The position numbers were made by a program, and so were the translations under genes. A stretch of DNA of 64,000 nucleotides from Undibacterium umbellatum (GTDB taxonomy: Bacteria > Pseudomonadota > Gammaproteobacteria > Burkholderiales > Burkholderiaceae_D), in NCBI RefSeq assembly GCF_014284125.1, contig NZ_JACOFX010000010.1:1-64000 (forward strand), written 5' to 3'. The notes under the pieces were generated by a model, which was given only the letters and a program-made list of their open reading frames with translations, was not told the origin of the DNA and did no database searches. Shown here piece after piece: positions 29,794 through 39,210 of this stretch (positions are counted from its first letter, which is position 1; every line of letters starts with the position of its first letter).

Positions 29794-30881
29794 GATCTAT
29801 CTTTGGCAGCGGCAAGGCTCACATGCCTTATGCGGTAGTTTAACATGGTCAGCAAGAGCACGAGCATGGCGGCCATCCCATTATGCAAAACTGCCAGCAA
29901 CAAGGGCCAGGAAAAAAATACGGTAGAAACACCGATGATGAATTGGACAACGATGGCCAGCAAGAGCTGGCTACCCAGCTTTTCCAATCCGGCAATCTTG
30001 CGTGCTCTCAACGCCGCCCACAGGCAGACAGCAACCACCAGCAGGGCGAAGTTCCTGTGCACCCAGTGTATGGCAACCAGGGCATTGAATGGCAGGTAAT
30101 TGCCATCGACGGTCTGGCCTAGCTGACGCCAGAGGCTGAAACCATGCTCAAAGTCCATCGCTGGCATCAGCTTGCCGTTGCACATGGGGTAGTCATGACA
30201 AGCCAGTGCAGCATAGTTAGTGCTTACCCAACCGCCCAGTGCAATCTGCAAGAAAACTAGCAGCAAAGCCAGGCTGGCTGGCCACAACATGCGCCTGGCA
30301 TCAGTAGCGGCGATATTTACAGTTATCAAAGAAGAACTTTGTTGTTCCAGACTTGCACTCAGTAGTGAAAGCAAGCCCATGCCCAGTATCAAATGGATGG
30401 TGACGATGATGGGTTGCAGCTTGAGAGTCACTGTCCAGGCACCAAAAGCACCTTGCAGGCAAACAAAAAACAGGAGAAAGGTCGACAGCCAGGGGCTGGC
30501 ATTGAGTTGATGGCGACGCGACCAGGCGATGACCATCTGGGCAATAATAAGTATGCCTACACCCATGGCCATGTAACGATGCACCATTTCTATCCAGGCT
30601 TTTTGCAAAGTCACGGGGCCAGTAGGCATGGCGATTTCTGCTGCCTTTATAGCTGCGTGGGACTGCAGCGGGTTGGCCTGGCCATAACAACCAGGCCAGT
30701 CAGGACAGCCCAGACCAGAATCTGTCAGGCGCGTGAATGCACCAAACATGATGAGTTCAAAAGTCAGTGTCACGGTAACTGCGATAAGTTTGCGGTATTT
30801 ATTCTTTTCTTTGGACAAGAAAATAATACTCGCTGGTATCACCGCGACCATTAGTGCTGTTAACGCAAGCTGCAACCACAT
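29790..30881 (-). CDS. ctaA: Heme A synthase (COX15/CtaA family)
   Basis: CtaA oxidises the C8 methyl of heme O to a formyl group. The 363-residue protein has eight predicted helices and four conserved histidines in [24 protein letters not shown] and LHNGMAA. Cysteine pairs in [10 protein letters not shown] and [10 protein letters not shown] lie in the two extracytoplasmic loops expected for the proteobacterial type. It overlaps ctaB. Confidence 0.95.
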   Translation of the reverse strand: MWLQLALTALMVAVIPASIIFLSKEKNKYRKLIAVTVTLTFELIMFGAFTRLTDSGLGCPDWPGCYGQANPLQSHAAIKAAEIAMPTGPVTLQKAWIEMVHRYMAMGVGILIIAQMVIAWSRRHQLNASPWLSTFLLFFVCLQGAFGAWTVTLKLQPIIVTIHLILGMGLLSLLSASLEQQSSSLITVNIAATDARRMLWPASLALLLVFLQIALGGWVSTNYAALACHDYPMCNGKLMPAMDFEHGFSLWRQLGQTVDGNYLPFNALVAIHWVHRNFALLVVAVCLWAALRARKIAGLEKLGSQLLLAIVVQFIIGVSTVFFSWPLLLAVLHNGMAAMLVLLLTMLNYRIRHVSLAAAKDRS

Positions 30882-30886
30882 GACGA

Positions 30887-31492
30887 TTAACCTATCGCAG
30901 ACGCACGCAATAATTTGCTGAGGTCTTTTTTAATCTTGTTGGCATCCGCATCTTTTGGAAAGCGCATCATTAGATTGCCGAGCGGGTCTATCAGGTAAAT
31001 ATGGTCAGTGATCTGGCTATCGCTTTCTGTCGGCAACCAGGCTTTCAATGCCGCAGCATCCACTTTCAGCATGCGCACTCCGTCATGCTGGCGTATCAGC
31101 GAGGTATCTATTGGGGTATCATCAGTAATCAACCAGACGCGTTCTATCCTGTCCATTGCCTTGCCCTGGGCAGTGCGCAACTGACGGATGTCATACATCC
31201 TCTTTTGGCAAACTTCGGCGCAAGCGCCGCTATCTATCTGCACCATCAGCCACTTGCCTGCATAGGCTTCCAGGCCGATCGCCGGATCGGTGGCAGCAGC
31301 TCCCAGCAAATGACCTTGCAGTTTAGGCATGGGGTAATTGCGTGGGTCAAGTATGGTCCCGTAATTGGTGCGGCCGCTGGGCTTGACAACATAATAGGTA
31401 AAGTAGGAAAAAATCATGGGAGCAGCACAAACTGCCACCACCAATAGTAGTTTCCAGCGACCACGCAAAGTTTGCTTATCAGTTTTTTCCAC
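30887..31492 (-). CDS. Membrane-anchored SCO/thioredoxin-like oxidase-associated protein
   Basis: A 201-residue protein with one N-terminal membrane helix (about 13-35) and an extracytoplasmic thioredoxin-like domain with a CAEVC pair in SGACAEVCQKRMY, resembling SCO, and GNLMMRFPKD near the C-terminus. It lies between surf1 and ctaA and is commonly annotated as an oxidase-associated membrane protein in Burkholderiales; its exact role is not established. GTG at 31492 with GGAA upstream is the preferred start and overlaps the surf1 end by 14 bases; a TTG at 31513 is the alternative. Confidence 0.75.
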   Translation of the reverse strand: MEKTDKQTLRGRWKLLLVVAVCAAPMIFSYFTYYVVKPSGRTNYGTILDPRNYPMPKLQGHLLGAAATDPAIGLEAYAGKWLMVQIDSGACAEVCQKRMYDIRQLRTAQGKAMDRIERVWLITDDTPIDTSLIRQHDGVRMLKVDAAALKAWLPTESDSQITDHIYLIDPLGNLMMRFPKDADANKIKKDLSKLLRASAIG

Positions 31493-32192
31493 GACGAATT
31501 CCAGTAACAACAAAAAATAAGAAGGCCATCAAGGCGAGCGCATACCATTGAAAAGCATAGCCCCTGTGCTTGTCAGCTCCCAGTGAGGGCTGGGGCCAGT
31601 CACGCAACAAGCCATCTTCAAAAACCGATGTCTGCTCAAGTACAAAGGGGTAAAAGTCCCAGCCCGTCTGTTTTGCAAGTGCTTCTACATCAACATTTTG
31701 CAAGAGGCTGCCAGGCTTGACTATTTCAGCCTGGCCAAGTTGCATTACCCTGTCGAGCTTGTCCCGCATCATACCCTGCAGCACGATCTGACCTGCGGGC
31801 ACAGGGACATCCGGCATCTGCATCCTGTCACGTCCATTACGTGGATGCCAGCCACGCGCAATCAATACATATTTACTGCTGCCAGCCAGCTTGAATGGCA
31901 TCAGCACATATAAACCTGCCTTGCCTTGCAATGGGCGGTTATCCACATACAAAGGCCATTCGCGTATCAATTGCCCGGTGAGCTGCAATTTTCGAAATGG
32001 TAGTATCTGCTCTGGCAAAGTCTGCGCATTCAAGGCCAGGGCAGGCATCTGCTGGCGCTCAGTCAATTGCGCTGCCAGACTTTCTTTTACCTGCGCACGG
32101 TTAGTCTGCCATTGCGCCAAAGCAATACCCAGGCTGATCAACAGCAGGCTGGCGATAAATGGAATCAGACGGAAGCGGAAGGAAATAGGCAT
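31479..32192 (-). CDS. SURF1-family cytochrome oxidase biogenesis protein
   Basis: SURF1 helps insert heme A into subunit I. The 237-residue protein has the expected two membrane helices, one N-terminal (PFIASLLLISLGIALAQWQ) and one C-terminal (AFQWYALALMAFLFFVVTG), with a soluble domain between them (PLYVDNRPLQGKAGLYVL, LIARGWHPRNGRDR). Position between the oxidase structural genes and ctaA supports the call. Confidence 0.92.
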   Translation of the reverse strand: MPISFRFRLIPFIASLLLISLGIALAQWQTNRAQVKESLAAQLTERQQMPALALNAQTLPEQILPFRKLQLTGQLIREWPLYVDNRPLQGKAGLYVLMPFKLAGSSKYVLIARGWHPRNGRDRMQMPDVPVPAGQIVLQGMMRDKLDRVMQLGQAEIVKPGSLLQNVDVEALAKQTGWDFYPFVLEQTSVFEDGLLRDWPQPSLGADKHRGYAFQWYALALMAFLFFVVTGIRRGKN

Positions 32193-32253
32193 TCAAGTAG
32201 TAAGGTATTACAATGCAGAAATCGATCAATCAAAAGCACCAACAATAAACAGC

Positions 32254-32454
32254 ATGAAAATTCTTGTCGCTATCGCTTTTTTCCTTATTATCTTCAGCAT
32301 GGGATCAGCCTTGGTCTACTTAATGAAAGACAAGGGAAAAAGCAATCGCACGGTGAAAGCCCTGGCGTTCCGGGTCGGTTTTTCCATTACCCTGTTTTTG
32401 CTGATCTTGCTGGCCAATCATTATGGCCTGATTCAGCCTACCGGCATCAGATAG
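32254..32454 (+). CDS. Twin transmembrane protein (DUF2909)
   Basis: A 66-residue protein with two hydrophobic helices (about 3-24 and 42-60) joined by a basic loop (MKDKGKSNRTVK), matching the DUF2909 family found beside cytochrome oxidase genes in Burkholderiales. The ATG at 32254 is chosen from family fit. It is the only plus-strand gene inside the oxidase region, divergent from surf1 and convergent with ctaE. Function unknown; a role in oxidase assembly is a guess from context. Confidence 0.8.
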   Translation: MKILVAIAFFLIIFSMGSALVYLMKDKGKSNRTVKALAFRVGFSITLFLLILLANHYGLIQPTGIR

Positions 32455-32510
32455 ATTTACTGGTAGCGCAATATCTGCAGGGCCAGCCATCCACACACTT
32501 TCATATATGT

Positions 32511-32541
32511 AAAAAAGCCGCACTAACTGTGCGGCTTTTTT
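32511..32541. terminator. Bidirectional terminator between DUF2909 gene and ctaE
   Basis: A perfect 13-bp stem (AAAAAAGCCGCAC / GTGCGGCTTTTTT) with a 5-base loop. It has an A-run on one side and a T-run on the other, so it can stop transcription from both converging genes. Confidence 0.92.
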
Positions 32542-32561
32542 CATGCTACTGAAGCTTGCTA

Positions 32562-33422
32562 TTACAGCCAGTAGACAACAACGTACAGACCCAGCCAGAC
32601 CACGTCAACAAAGTGCCAGTACCAGGCAGCGCCTTCAAATGCGAAGTGATGCTCTGCGGTGAAATGGCCTTTCATGAGACGATACAAAACAACCGACAAC
32701 ATGATCGCACCCATGGTCACATGGAAACCATGGAAACCGGTCAGCATGAAGAAAGTCGAACCATAGATACCAGAAGTCAGTTTCAGGTTCAATTCGCTGT
32801 AGGCATGCATGTATTCATAGACCTGGAAGCCCATGAACACGGCACCCAGCAAGACTGTAGCAAACAACCAGAATGCGGTCTTGGCACGATGACCTTCACG
32901 CAGAGCGTGATGAGAAATCGTCAGCGTCACACCAGAAGTCAGCAACAAGGCAGTATTGATGGTAGGGATAGGGAAAGGACCCATGGTTCTGAAGGCTTCC
33001 ACTGTACCAGCCGGGCCTACGTTACCCCAGGTGGCAGCAAAATCAGGCCACAAGACTTTGTGATCCAGATCAGCCAGCCAGGGCATGCTGATGGCGCGTG
33101 CATAGAACAATGCACCAAAGAAAGCAGCAAAGAACATCACTTCAGAGAAGATGAACCAGCTCATGCTCCAACGGAAAGAGACGTCGATACGGGCGCTGTA
33201 CTTGCCACCTTCAGACTCTGCAATGGCGTCACCAAACCATTTATACAAAACCACCAGGGTCAGGATGATACCGGCAAAATTCAGGTAGGAACCCCAGGCC
33301 AGTCCATTCACCCAGGCAGAAGCGCCTATCATGGTCAGCAATAAGGTGGTGCCACCGAGTACCGGCCATTTGGATGGGCCAGGCACAAAATAGTATGGCG
33401 CATTAGCGTGTTGAGAACTCAT
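32562..33422 (-). CDS. ctaE: Cytochrome c oxidase subunit III
   Basis: A 286-residue seven-helix inner membrane subunit of aa3-type oxidase. Family features include YYFVPGPSKWPVLGG at the N-terminus, FRWSMSWFIFSEVMFFAAFF with the conserved Glu, HHALREGHR, and GFHGFHVTMGAIML. The ATG at 33422 is chosen because GGGAG lies six bases upstream; another ATG two codons earlier abuts this site. It follows the DUF2970 gene on the same strand. Confidence 0.95.
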   Translation of the reverse strand: MSSQHANAPYYFVPGPSKWPVLGGTTLLLTMIGASAWVNGLAWGSYLNFAGIILTLVVLYKWFGDAIAESEGGKYSARIDVSFRWSMSWFIFSEVMFFAAFFGALFYARAISMPWLADLDHKVLWPDFAATWGNVGPAGTVEAFRTMGPFPIPTINTALLLTSGVTLTISHHALREGHRAKTAFWLFATVLLGAVFMGFQVYEYMHAYSELNLKLTSGIYGSTFFMLTGFHGFHVTMGAIMLSVVLYRLMKGHFTAEHHFAFEGAAWYWHFVDVVWLGLYVVVYWL

Positions 33423-33461
33423 TTCCATCTCCCGATGCAATTTAATGTACTACTTGAATTA

Positions 33462-33677
33462 TTATTTCGCGACTACATGTTTGACTATCATGATCAGCAC
33501 GGAGATGAAAATCAGTGCGCCTATGATGCCAGCAATAATCACATGAACAGGATTCAACTGTGCTGCATCCTGCTCGTAATCATTTTTCTTGCGTATTCCC
33601 AAAAATGACCAGAATACGGCTTTCATTGTTGCCAAAAACGAAGCCTTACGCTTACTTGCTTCTTTCAAATCTGTCAT
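33462..33677 (-). CDS. DUF2970 membrane protein
   Basis: A 71-residue protein with a polar N-terminus, the family stretch MKAVFWSFLGIRKKNDYEQD and a single C-terminal helix (VIIAGIIGALIFISVLIMIV). DUF2970 genes are regularly found between ctaG and ctaE in Burkholderiales. It overlaps the ctaG stop by four bases. Function unknown; oxidase assembly or stability is inferred from position only. Confidence 0.85.
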   Translation of the reverse strand: MTDLKEASKRKASFLATMKAVFWSFLGIRKKNDYEQDAAQLNPVHVIIAGIIGALIFISVLIMIVKHVVAK

Positions 33678-34261
33678 GACTTACCCGGCTCTTTACTGGC
33701 AGCAGCTTGAGACTTGCCACCCACTTCAAAGAAAGTATAAGACAAAGTAATCGTCTTAACGTCTTTCGGCAAGGCCGGATCCAGATAAAACATCACTGGC
33801 ATTTGGCGTGCTTCATTCGGTTCCAGTGTCTGTTGCTTGAAACAAAAGCATTCCATTTTCTTGAAGTAGCTGGCAGCCTGTTGTGGAGCATAGCTAGGAA
33901 TCGCCTGCGCATCCATTTTATAAGACTGCTTGTTGACTACTTCATAAACGATTTGTGTCATTTCACCGGGATGCACTTTCATGCTCGCCACAGTAGGACG
34001 AAAACGCCACGGGCCTTGCGTGTTTGCATCAAATTCAACCGTCACTACACGACTTCTGTCGATCTGGGAGTTGGATAGCTCTTCGACTGAAATATCCTTG
34101 GGTGTCAGAATATTCACACCTGTCAACTCACATATCTGTTTGTAGATGGGTACCAAGGCGTAACCGAATCCAAACATCAAAACAGTGATCACCAGCAACT
34201 TGCCCATCATGTTCGCGTTCAGTTTGCGCTTATTGCCTGCACCCTGCTCTTCTTGCGACAT
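33674..34261 (-). CDS. ctaG: Cytochrome c oxidase assembly protein CtaG/Cox11
   Basis: CtaG inserts copper into the CuB site of subunit I. The 195-residue protein has one N-terminal helix (LLVITVLMFGFGYALVPIY) and a periplasmic domain with the copper motif C138-F-C140-F (MECFCFKQQ), plus PWRFRPTVASMKVHPGE and the family ending TLSYTFFEV. It overlaps the DUF2970 gene. Confidence 0.95.
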   Translation of the reverse strand: MSQEEQGAGNKRKLNANMMGKLLVITVLMFGFGYALVPIYKQICELTGVNILTPKDISVEELSNSQIDRSRVVTVEFDANTQGPWRFRPTVASMKVHPGEMTQIVYEVVNKQSYKMDAQAIPSYAPQQAASYFKKMECFCFKQQTLEPNEARQMPVMFYLDPALPKDVKTITLSYTFFEVGGKSQAAASKEPGKS

Positions 34262-34274
34262 TTTTTACACCTTT

Positions 34275-34382
34275 TCAGCGTAACCAGGTTTGCTTGATGA
34301 AGACACCAGCAAAAAACACCAGTGCGACAGAAAACAAGATAATGGCTGTTTTGAAGTTATTCGGTTTGTTTTGCTTACTCAT
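34275..34382 (-). CDS. Cytochrome oxidase small assembly protein, 35 residues
   Basis: A short gene that is easily missed. The protein begins MSKQNKPNNFKTA, has one membrane helix (IILFSVALVFFAGVF) and ends IKQTWLR. It lies between ctaD and ctaG, 13 bases before the ctaG start, where Burkholderiales genomes carry a similar tiny single-helix protein annotated as a cytochrome oxidase small assembly protein. It is preceded by a GC-rich hairpin. Function inferred from position and resemblance. Confidence 0.7.
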   Translation of the reverse strand: MSKQNKPNNFKTAIILFSVALVFFAGVFIKQTWLR

Positions 34383-34392
34383 TTTTTGTCTT

Positions 34393-34411
34393 GCCCCGGC
34401 AAAACCGGGGC
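34393..34411 (-). other. GC-rich hairpin between ctaD and the assembly genes
   Basis: A perfect 7-bp stem (GCCCCGG / CCGGGGC) with a 5-base loop lies 20 bases after the ctaD stop. On the transcribed strand it is followed by AAGACAAAAAA rather than T residues, so it is unlikely to be a classical terminator. It could protect the upstream message or lower expression of the assembly genes. Confidence 0.5.
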
Positions 34412-34431
34412 GAGCCTAAGCCGTACTACTA

Positions 34432-36027
34432 TTATTTGAATACTGGTGGTTCTTCAAAAGTATGGAAAGGAGCAGGGCTAGGCACTGTCCATTCCAGGCC
34501 TTCAGCACCATCCCATGGTTTTGCAGGTGCTGGCTTGCCGCCTTTGATGGACGGGATCACCACAGCCAGGATGAAGTACACCTGCATCAAACCAAAACCA
34601 AACGCACCGATCGTGGCAATCTGATTAAAATCAGTAAACTGCGCAGGGTAGTCGGCATAACGACGTGGCATGCCAGCCAGACCCAGGAAGTGCATAGGGA
34701 AGAAGGTGATGTTAAACAAAATCAGCGAACCCCAGAAGTGAATCTGGCCGCGTGTTTCGTTGTACATGAAACCTGTCCATTTTGGACCCCAGTAGTAGAA
34801 ACCGGCGAACAGTGCAAACAGGGAACCTGCCACCAATACATAGTGGAAGTGAGCAACCACGTAGTAAGTATCCTGCAACTGGATATCAATTGGTGTTACC
34901 GCCAGGATCAGGCCTGTGAAACCACCCATGGTGAACACGAAGATAAAGCCAACTGCAAACAACATAGGCGTCTCGAAAGTCATCGAGCCTTTCCACATTG
35001 TCGCTACCCAGTTAAACACTTTCACGCCGGTAGGTACCGAGATCAGCATGGTGGCATACATGAAGAACAACTGTGCCGTGACTGGCATACCGGTTGTAAA
35101 CATGTGATGTGCCCAAACGATGAAGGAAAGGATCGCGATGGATGCTGTTGCATACACCATCGATGCATAACCAAACAAGGGCTTGCGGGAGAACGCAGGA
35201 ACAATCTGGGAAACAATACCAAACGCTGGCAAAATCATGATGTACACCTCTGGATGTCCGAAGAACCAGAAAATGTGTTGATACATGACAGGGTCACCAC
35301 CACCTGCAGCATTGAAGAAGGAAGTACCAAAGTGACGGTCAGTCAGCGTCATGGTGATCGCACCAGCCAGAACCGGCATAACAGCGATCAGTAGGTAAGC
35401 GGTAATCAGCCAGGTCCAGCAGAACATCGGCATCTTCATCAAAGTCATGCCAGGAGCGCGCATGTTCAGGATGGTCGTGATGATGTTGATGGAACCCATG
35501 ATGGATGACGCACCCATGATGTGGACAGCGAAAATCGCCATATCCATACCAGGGCCCATTTGCGTGGACAATGGTGCATACAGTGTCCAGCCAGCAGCAG
35601 TGGCGCCGCCAGGTACCCAGAAGGAACCCATCAGCAACAGCGCTGCCGGAGGCATCAGCCAGAACGAGAAGTTGTTCATGCGGGCAAATGCCATATCGGA
35701 TGCACCGATTTGCAGAGGAACCATCCAGTTAGCAAAGCCAACGAAAGCCGGCATGATGGCGCCGAAAACCATGATCAGACCATGCATGGTCGTCAACTGG
35801 TTGAAAAACTCCGGTTGCATGAGTTGCAGACCAGGCTGGAACAATTCACTACGAATGCCCAGAGCCATGACACCACCGGCCAGCAACATCGTGAATGCGA
35901 ACCACAGATACAGACTACCAATATCTTTATGGTTGGTGGCAAATAACCAGCGCTGCCAACCATGTGGATGGTCATGCGCGTGGTCGTGAGAGTGATCGTG
36001 AGCGTGATCAGCTGAGGTAGTGCTCAT
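34432..36027 (-). CDS. ctaD: Cytochrome c oxidase subunit I
   Basis: The catalytic subunit of aa3-type oxidase, 531 residues and 12 helices. Metal ligands are readable: His82 ([10 protein letters not shown], heme a), His258 and Tyr262 (GHPEVY, CuB and cross-linked Tyr), His307-His308 (WAHHMF, CuB), His393 (heme a3) and His395 (heme a) in VAHFHYV. The first 22 residues contain a histidine/aspartate-rich stretch ([15 protein letters not shown]), unusual enough to suggest metal binding. CAGGAG precedes the ATG. It lies 24 bases after ctaC. Confidence 0.97.
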   Translation of the reverse strand: MSTTSADHAHDHSHDHAHDHPHGWQRWLFATNHKDIGSLYLWFAFTMLLAGGVMALGIRSELFQPGLQLMQPEFFNQLTTMHGLIMVFGAIMPAFVGFANWMVPLQIGASDMAFARMNNFSFWLMPPAALLLMGSFWVPGGATAAGWTLYAPLSTQMGPGMDMAIFAVHIMGASSIMGSINIITTILNMRAPGMTLMKMPMFCWTWLITAYLLIAVMPVLAGAITMTLTDRHFGTSFFNAAGGGDPVMYQHIFWFFGHPEVYIMILPAFGIVSQIVPAFSRKPLFGYASMVYATASIAILSFIVWAHHMFTTGMPVTAQLFFMYATMLISVPTGVKVFNWVATMWKGSMTFETPMLFAVGFIFVFTMGGFTGLILAVTPIDIQLQDTYYVVAHFHYVLVAGSLFALFAGFYYWGPKWTGFMYNETRGQIHFWGSLILFNITFFPMHFLGLAGMPRRYADYPAQFTDFNQIATIGAFGFGLMQVYFILAVVIPSIKGGKPAPAKPWDGAEGLEWTVPSPAPFHTFEEPPVFK

Positions 36028-36051
36028 CTTTTCTCCTGTTCTTCCTGTTTA

Positions 36052-37242
36052 TTACTTGCGCGCAGCCAAAACTTCAGCCGGTTGGACGATGTTTTCAGCA
36101 GCCTTGTTAGACCAGCTATTGCGTGTGTAGGTAATGACTGCCGCAATTTCTGTGTCAGACAAAACACCTTTCCATGCAGGCATGCCTGGTGCTTTACCAT
36201 TCAACAAGATATTGATCTGAGGTGCTTTTGGACCAGTTACCATGGCAGAAGCATCCAGCGCAGGGAATGCACCGGGCACACCCTTACCAGTTGCCTGGTG
36301 ACAGGCTACGCAGTGTTGAGTGTAAACTTTTTCACCGCGTTGTTTCAACTCATCCACAGTCCAGACCTTGCTAGGATCGTCTGCCTTGGCAGCCATTTCC
36401 CTCTTCTTGCCATCTACCCATTTTTTGTAGTCTGCATCAGAGACGACAGTAACAACGATAGGCATGAAGGCATGTTCTTTACCGCACAGCTCTACGCACT
36501 GACCACGGTAAGTACCGATTTTCTCAGCCTTGAACCAGGTATCGCGTACGAAACCAGGAATCGCATCCTGTTTCACGCCGAAAGCCGGAACAGTCCAGCC
36601 ATGGATAACGTCATTGGCAGTCGTGATCACGCGGATTTTCTTGTTGACCGGAACCACAACTTCATTGTCAACTTCAATCAGGTAGTTATCGCCGCGTTTT
36701 TCTGTTGGCTCTACACCAGGCGCACCAACTTGTGTGCGTGGTGTGGAAAGGGTGGACAGGAAGGAAATGCCTTCGCCCTCACCCTTGAGGTAATCGTAGC
36801 CCCATTTCCATTGCATGCCAGTGGCTTTAATGGTGATGTCGGCGTTCGAGGTATCTTTCATCGCCACAACAGTTTTTGTTGCTGGCAAGGCCATGACGAT
36901 AACAATGATAAACGGTACGACTGTCCATGCGATTTCTACCGCTGTACTTTCATGGAACGTCGCAGGTTTGTGACCTACAGATTTGCGGTGTTTCAGTATG
37001 GAGTAAAACATCACACCGAAAACTGCCACAAAAATGACCAGACAGATAACCAGCATCAGGTTATGAATGGAATAAATTTGCTCCGCAATTTGTGTAACAG
37101 GTGGTTGCAGATTCAACTGCTTTATCGCCGGACCGCCCTTCATATCTACCGCTGGTCCATTGACCACCGCCCACGTTGGCAAACTTGCAGCCAAGAGCGA
37201 GGCACCCAGCATGAACGACTTTAATCGCTTAGCATGTTTCAT
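36052..37242 (-). CDS. ctaC: Cytochrome c oxidase subunit II with fused cytochrome c domain
   Basis: A 396-residue subunit II. It has a signal peptide (about 1-25), two helices (about 60-82 and 104-124), a cupredoxin domain with the CuA ligands His214, Cys249, Glu251, Cys253, His257 and Met260 (CVELCGKEHAFM), and a C-terminal cytochrome c domain with C311-VA-CH (heme c) and a probable axial Met354 (APGMPAW). The fused heme domain makes this the caa3-like form. ATG at 37242 follows GGGGAAAG; a TTG four codons earlier is less likely. It is the first gene of the oxidase operon. Confidence 0.96.
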   Translation of the reverse strand: MKHAKRLKSFMLGASLLAASLPTWAVVNGPAVDMKGGPAIKQLNLQPPVTQIAEQIYSIHNLMLVICLVIFVAVFGVMFYSILKHRKSVGHKPATFHESTAVEIAWTVVPFIIVIVMALPATKTVVAMKDTSNADITIKATGMQWKWGYDYLKGEGEGISFLSTLSTPRTQVGAPGVEPTEKRGDNYLIEVDNEVVVPVNKKIRVITTANDVIHGWTVPAFGVKQDAIPGFVRDTWFKAEKIGTYRGQCVELCGKEHAFMPIVVTVVSDADYKKWVDGKKREMAAKADDPSKVWTVDELKQRGEKVYTQHCVACHQATGKGVPGAFPALDASAMVTGPKAPQINILLNGKAPGMPAWKGVLSDTEIAAVITYTRNSWSNKAAENIVQPAEVLAARK

Positions 37243-37340
37243 GTCTTTCCCCAAAACCCGATTAGAATTCTTTTAACAGAGCGCCAGGGACACATATCTA
37301 AAAATCACAAATGCGTACCGGCAACGTCCACAACTGCGAG

Positions 37341-37370
37341 AGTATAAGGCGTAAAGCTGGGTGATATCAA
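37341..37370 (-). promoter_or_regulatory. Sigma-70 promoter of the cytochrome oxidase operon
   Basis: On the minus strand TTGATA (37365-37370) and TATACT (37341-37346) are separated by 18 bases; each matches consensus at five of six positions. The ctaC start lies about 100 bases downstream, leaving a long leader. Confidence 0.65.
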
Positions 37371-37473
37371 GCAGAATACATTTCTTCCAGCCATGATCTG
37401 GCTCAAATGTCACAAAGATTTATGCGGTGATTTTGCAGTTTTTGCGCATTTTTTGATTCGGGCTTGATCTGGA

Positions 37474-38388
37474 TTAAGAAGACTTTTTAGGCAAATCAAA
37501 GCGAACTATGGATTCACCAGCCGCAGTTTTTCGGTTAACCGGACGGAAGGCATGACCATAAACCACTTCCAGAGTCAGTGTCAGGCGACCATCTGCATTT
37601 CTGTTTTTCTCGAGTGCCACCAGCAATCGCTCATAGGCTTTGCGGCCCAGCAAACCTTGTTGGCGTGTCATCAGGGGGTTACCACCGAGTGCACGTACAT
37701 CTTCCAGTAGTTTTTCAGGCTCGCCATAGGTCAGGGTGATTTTTTCCATATCCATAACGGGTGTTGAAAAGCCTGCATTAACCAGCATATCGCCAAAATC
37801 ATGCATATCGACAAAGGGCAACACATGCGGCAAATCATCGACATCAGCAAAGGCTTGCCGCAATTCCATCATGGTATCAGGGCCAAAGCAGGAAAACATC
37901 AGCAAGCCCTCAGTGCGTAACACCCTGCGCCATTCAGCAAACACCAGGTCGGGCTGGGGATGCCAGTGCAGGGCCAGATTTGACCAGATCAGATCGACAG
38001 ATGAATTCGCCATGGGCAAACGGGCAAAATCGGCACATAGCAAATGCTGCCCACCATCCTGGCGCAAGGCTGCGGGCGTCCACTTTGCCAACAAGCGTCC
38101 CATAGCACTTTTTGCTGCCAGTTGCTTGTCCCTGCCTGCCGTCAACATGGACAAAGAGGCATCAACACCGTAAGCCTGGGCTGAAGGATAGTTTTTTTGC
38201 AACTCTGCTATATCATCCGTCTCGCCGCAACCAGCATCCAGAAAGCCAGTGGGCTCGATTTTGACCAGTTCCAGCTTTTCACGCATGCGCGTGGCAATTT
38301 CACGACGCAAAAAGTCGGAAGCACGGATTTTTTCAGCGTCGGCAAACAGGCGGCGTACCAATTGCAAACTGATGGGGGCACTCAACAT
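37474..38388 (-). CDS. SAM-dependent methyltransferase, BioC-like
   Basis: A 304-residue class I methyltransferase with motif I FLDAGCGETDDI, an acidic strand end YGVDAS, ADFARLPMANSSVDLIWSNLALHW and the BioC-like LMFSCFGPDTMMELRQAF. BioC methylates malonyl-ACP to start pimelate synthesis for biotin. The sequence and its position divergent from comF fit BioC of Burkholderiales, but no other bio genes are nearby, so the exact substrate is not certain. ATG at 38388 is preferred over a TTG two codons earlier. Confidence 0.7.
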   Translation of the reverse strand: MLSAPISLQLVRRLFADAEKIRASDFLRREIATRMREKLELVKIEPTGFLDAGCGETDDIAELQKNYPSAQAYGVDASLSMLTAGRDKQLAAKSAMGRLLAKWTPAALRQDGGQHLLCADFARLPMANSSVDLIWSNLALHWHPQPDLVFAEWRRVLRTEGLLMFSCFGPDTMMELRQAFADVDDLPHVLPFVDMHDFGDMLVNAGFSTPVMDMEKITLTYGEPEKLLEDVRALGGNPLMTRQQGLLGRKAYERLLVALEKNRNADGRLTLTLEVVYGHAFRPVNRKTAAGESIVRFDLPKKSS

Positions 38389-38460
38389 AGGCAAAATTGC
38401 AATAAACTGCGATTATAAGTTAAGCTGGCAGTTTACACTGATGTGCCCACGCTTTAGCCA

Positions 38461-39201
38461 ATGATCACAGATAAACTCAAACAAGCCTGGCAAAATTCTA
38501 TTGCGGCCCTGATACCCAATTCGTGTGCCCTCTGCCATCTTGACAGCAGCGATGTGGTTTGTAGCGCGTGTCAACTAGCCTATTTCCAGACTGAGCAACA
38601 TAGGTGTCTGCAATGCGCCCTGCCCTTGCCGCCTGCCAGCGCCAGCCCGCGTTGTGGTGATTGCCTGAGTAATCCGCCTGCTTTTGACAGAACCGTGACT
38701 GTTTGTGATTACGCAGCGCCACAAGACCAACTGGTGCTGTCTCTCAAGTTTGGCCATCAACTGGCCCTGGCACCGTGGTTTGCCCGTATGCTCAGGGATA
38801 GCATCTTGCAGCAGCAAGGCAGTGAACTACCGGATTTGCTTTGTGCCGTGCCTCTGGGGGCCAAGCGATTGGCTGAGCGCGGTTTTAACCAGGCCTGGGA
38901 AATCACTCGCACGCTCTCCAAACACCTGGGCGTTCCTGGCGATGTACACATTTTGCAACGCAGTCGGGAAACCGCCATGCAAAGTGGCCTGCCAACGGCA
39001 GCCAGGGCCCGCAATGTCAAGCACGCCTTCTGCCTTTGTCAACATGACATGGACAGTGTCAGAGATTTGAACCTGGGCATCGTTGACGATGTGATGACTA
39101 CTGGCATGACCATGCATGAAATCGCTACAATGCTGAAGCGACACGGCGCAGCCAAAGTGACTGCTTATGTTTTCGCCCGCACTCTCCCCCACATTCATTA
39201 A
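38461..39201 (+). CDS. ComF-family phosphoribosyltransferase-like protein
   Basis: A 246-residue ComF/GntX-type protein with N-terminal cysteine pairs (CALCHL, CSAC, CLQC, CGDC) that form zinc-binding motifs and a C-terminal phosphoribosyltransferase fold with the PRPP loop GIVDDVMTTGMT. ComF proteins support DNA uptake in competent bacteria; whether this strain is competent is unknown. It is followed nine bases later by trmL. Confidence 0.9.
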   Translation: MITDKLKQAWQNSIAALIPNSCALCHLDSSDVVCSACQLAYFQTEQHRCLQCALPLPPASASPRCGDCLSNPPAFDRTVTVCDYAAPQDQLVLSLKFGHQLALAPWFARMLRDSILQQQGSELPDLLCAVPLGAKRLAERGFNQAWEITRTLSKHLGVPGDVHILQRSRETAMQSGLPTAARARNVKHAFCLCQHDMDSVRDLNLGIVDDVMTTGMTMHEIATMLKRHGAAKVTAYVFARTLPHIH

Positions 39202-39210
39202 GGAATCACC

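Noticed and set aside
32556-33344. A 262-codon plus-strand frame opposite ctaE
   Set aside because: It is antisense to subunit III, without family features.
34462-35394. A 310-codon plus-strand frame opposite ctaD
   Set aside because: It is a shadow of the oxidase subunit I gene, rich in His/Cys/Arg from reversed hydrophobic codons.
36082-37224. A 380-codon open frame on the plus strand opposite ctaC
   Set aside because: It lies antisense to a well-supported oxidase subunit, has no recognisable family and a composition typical of a reversed coding strand.
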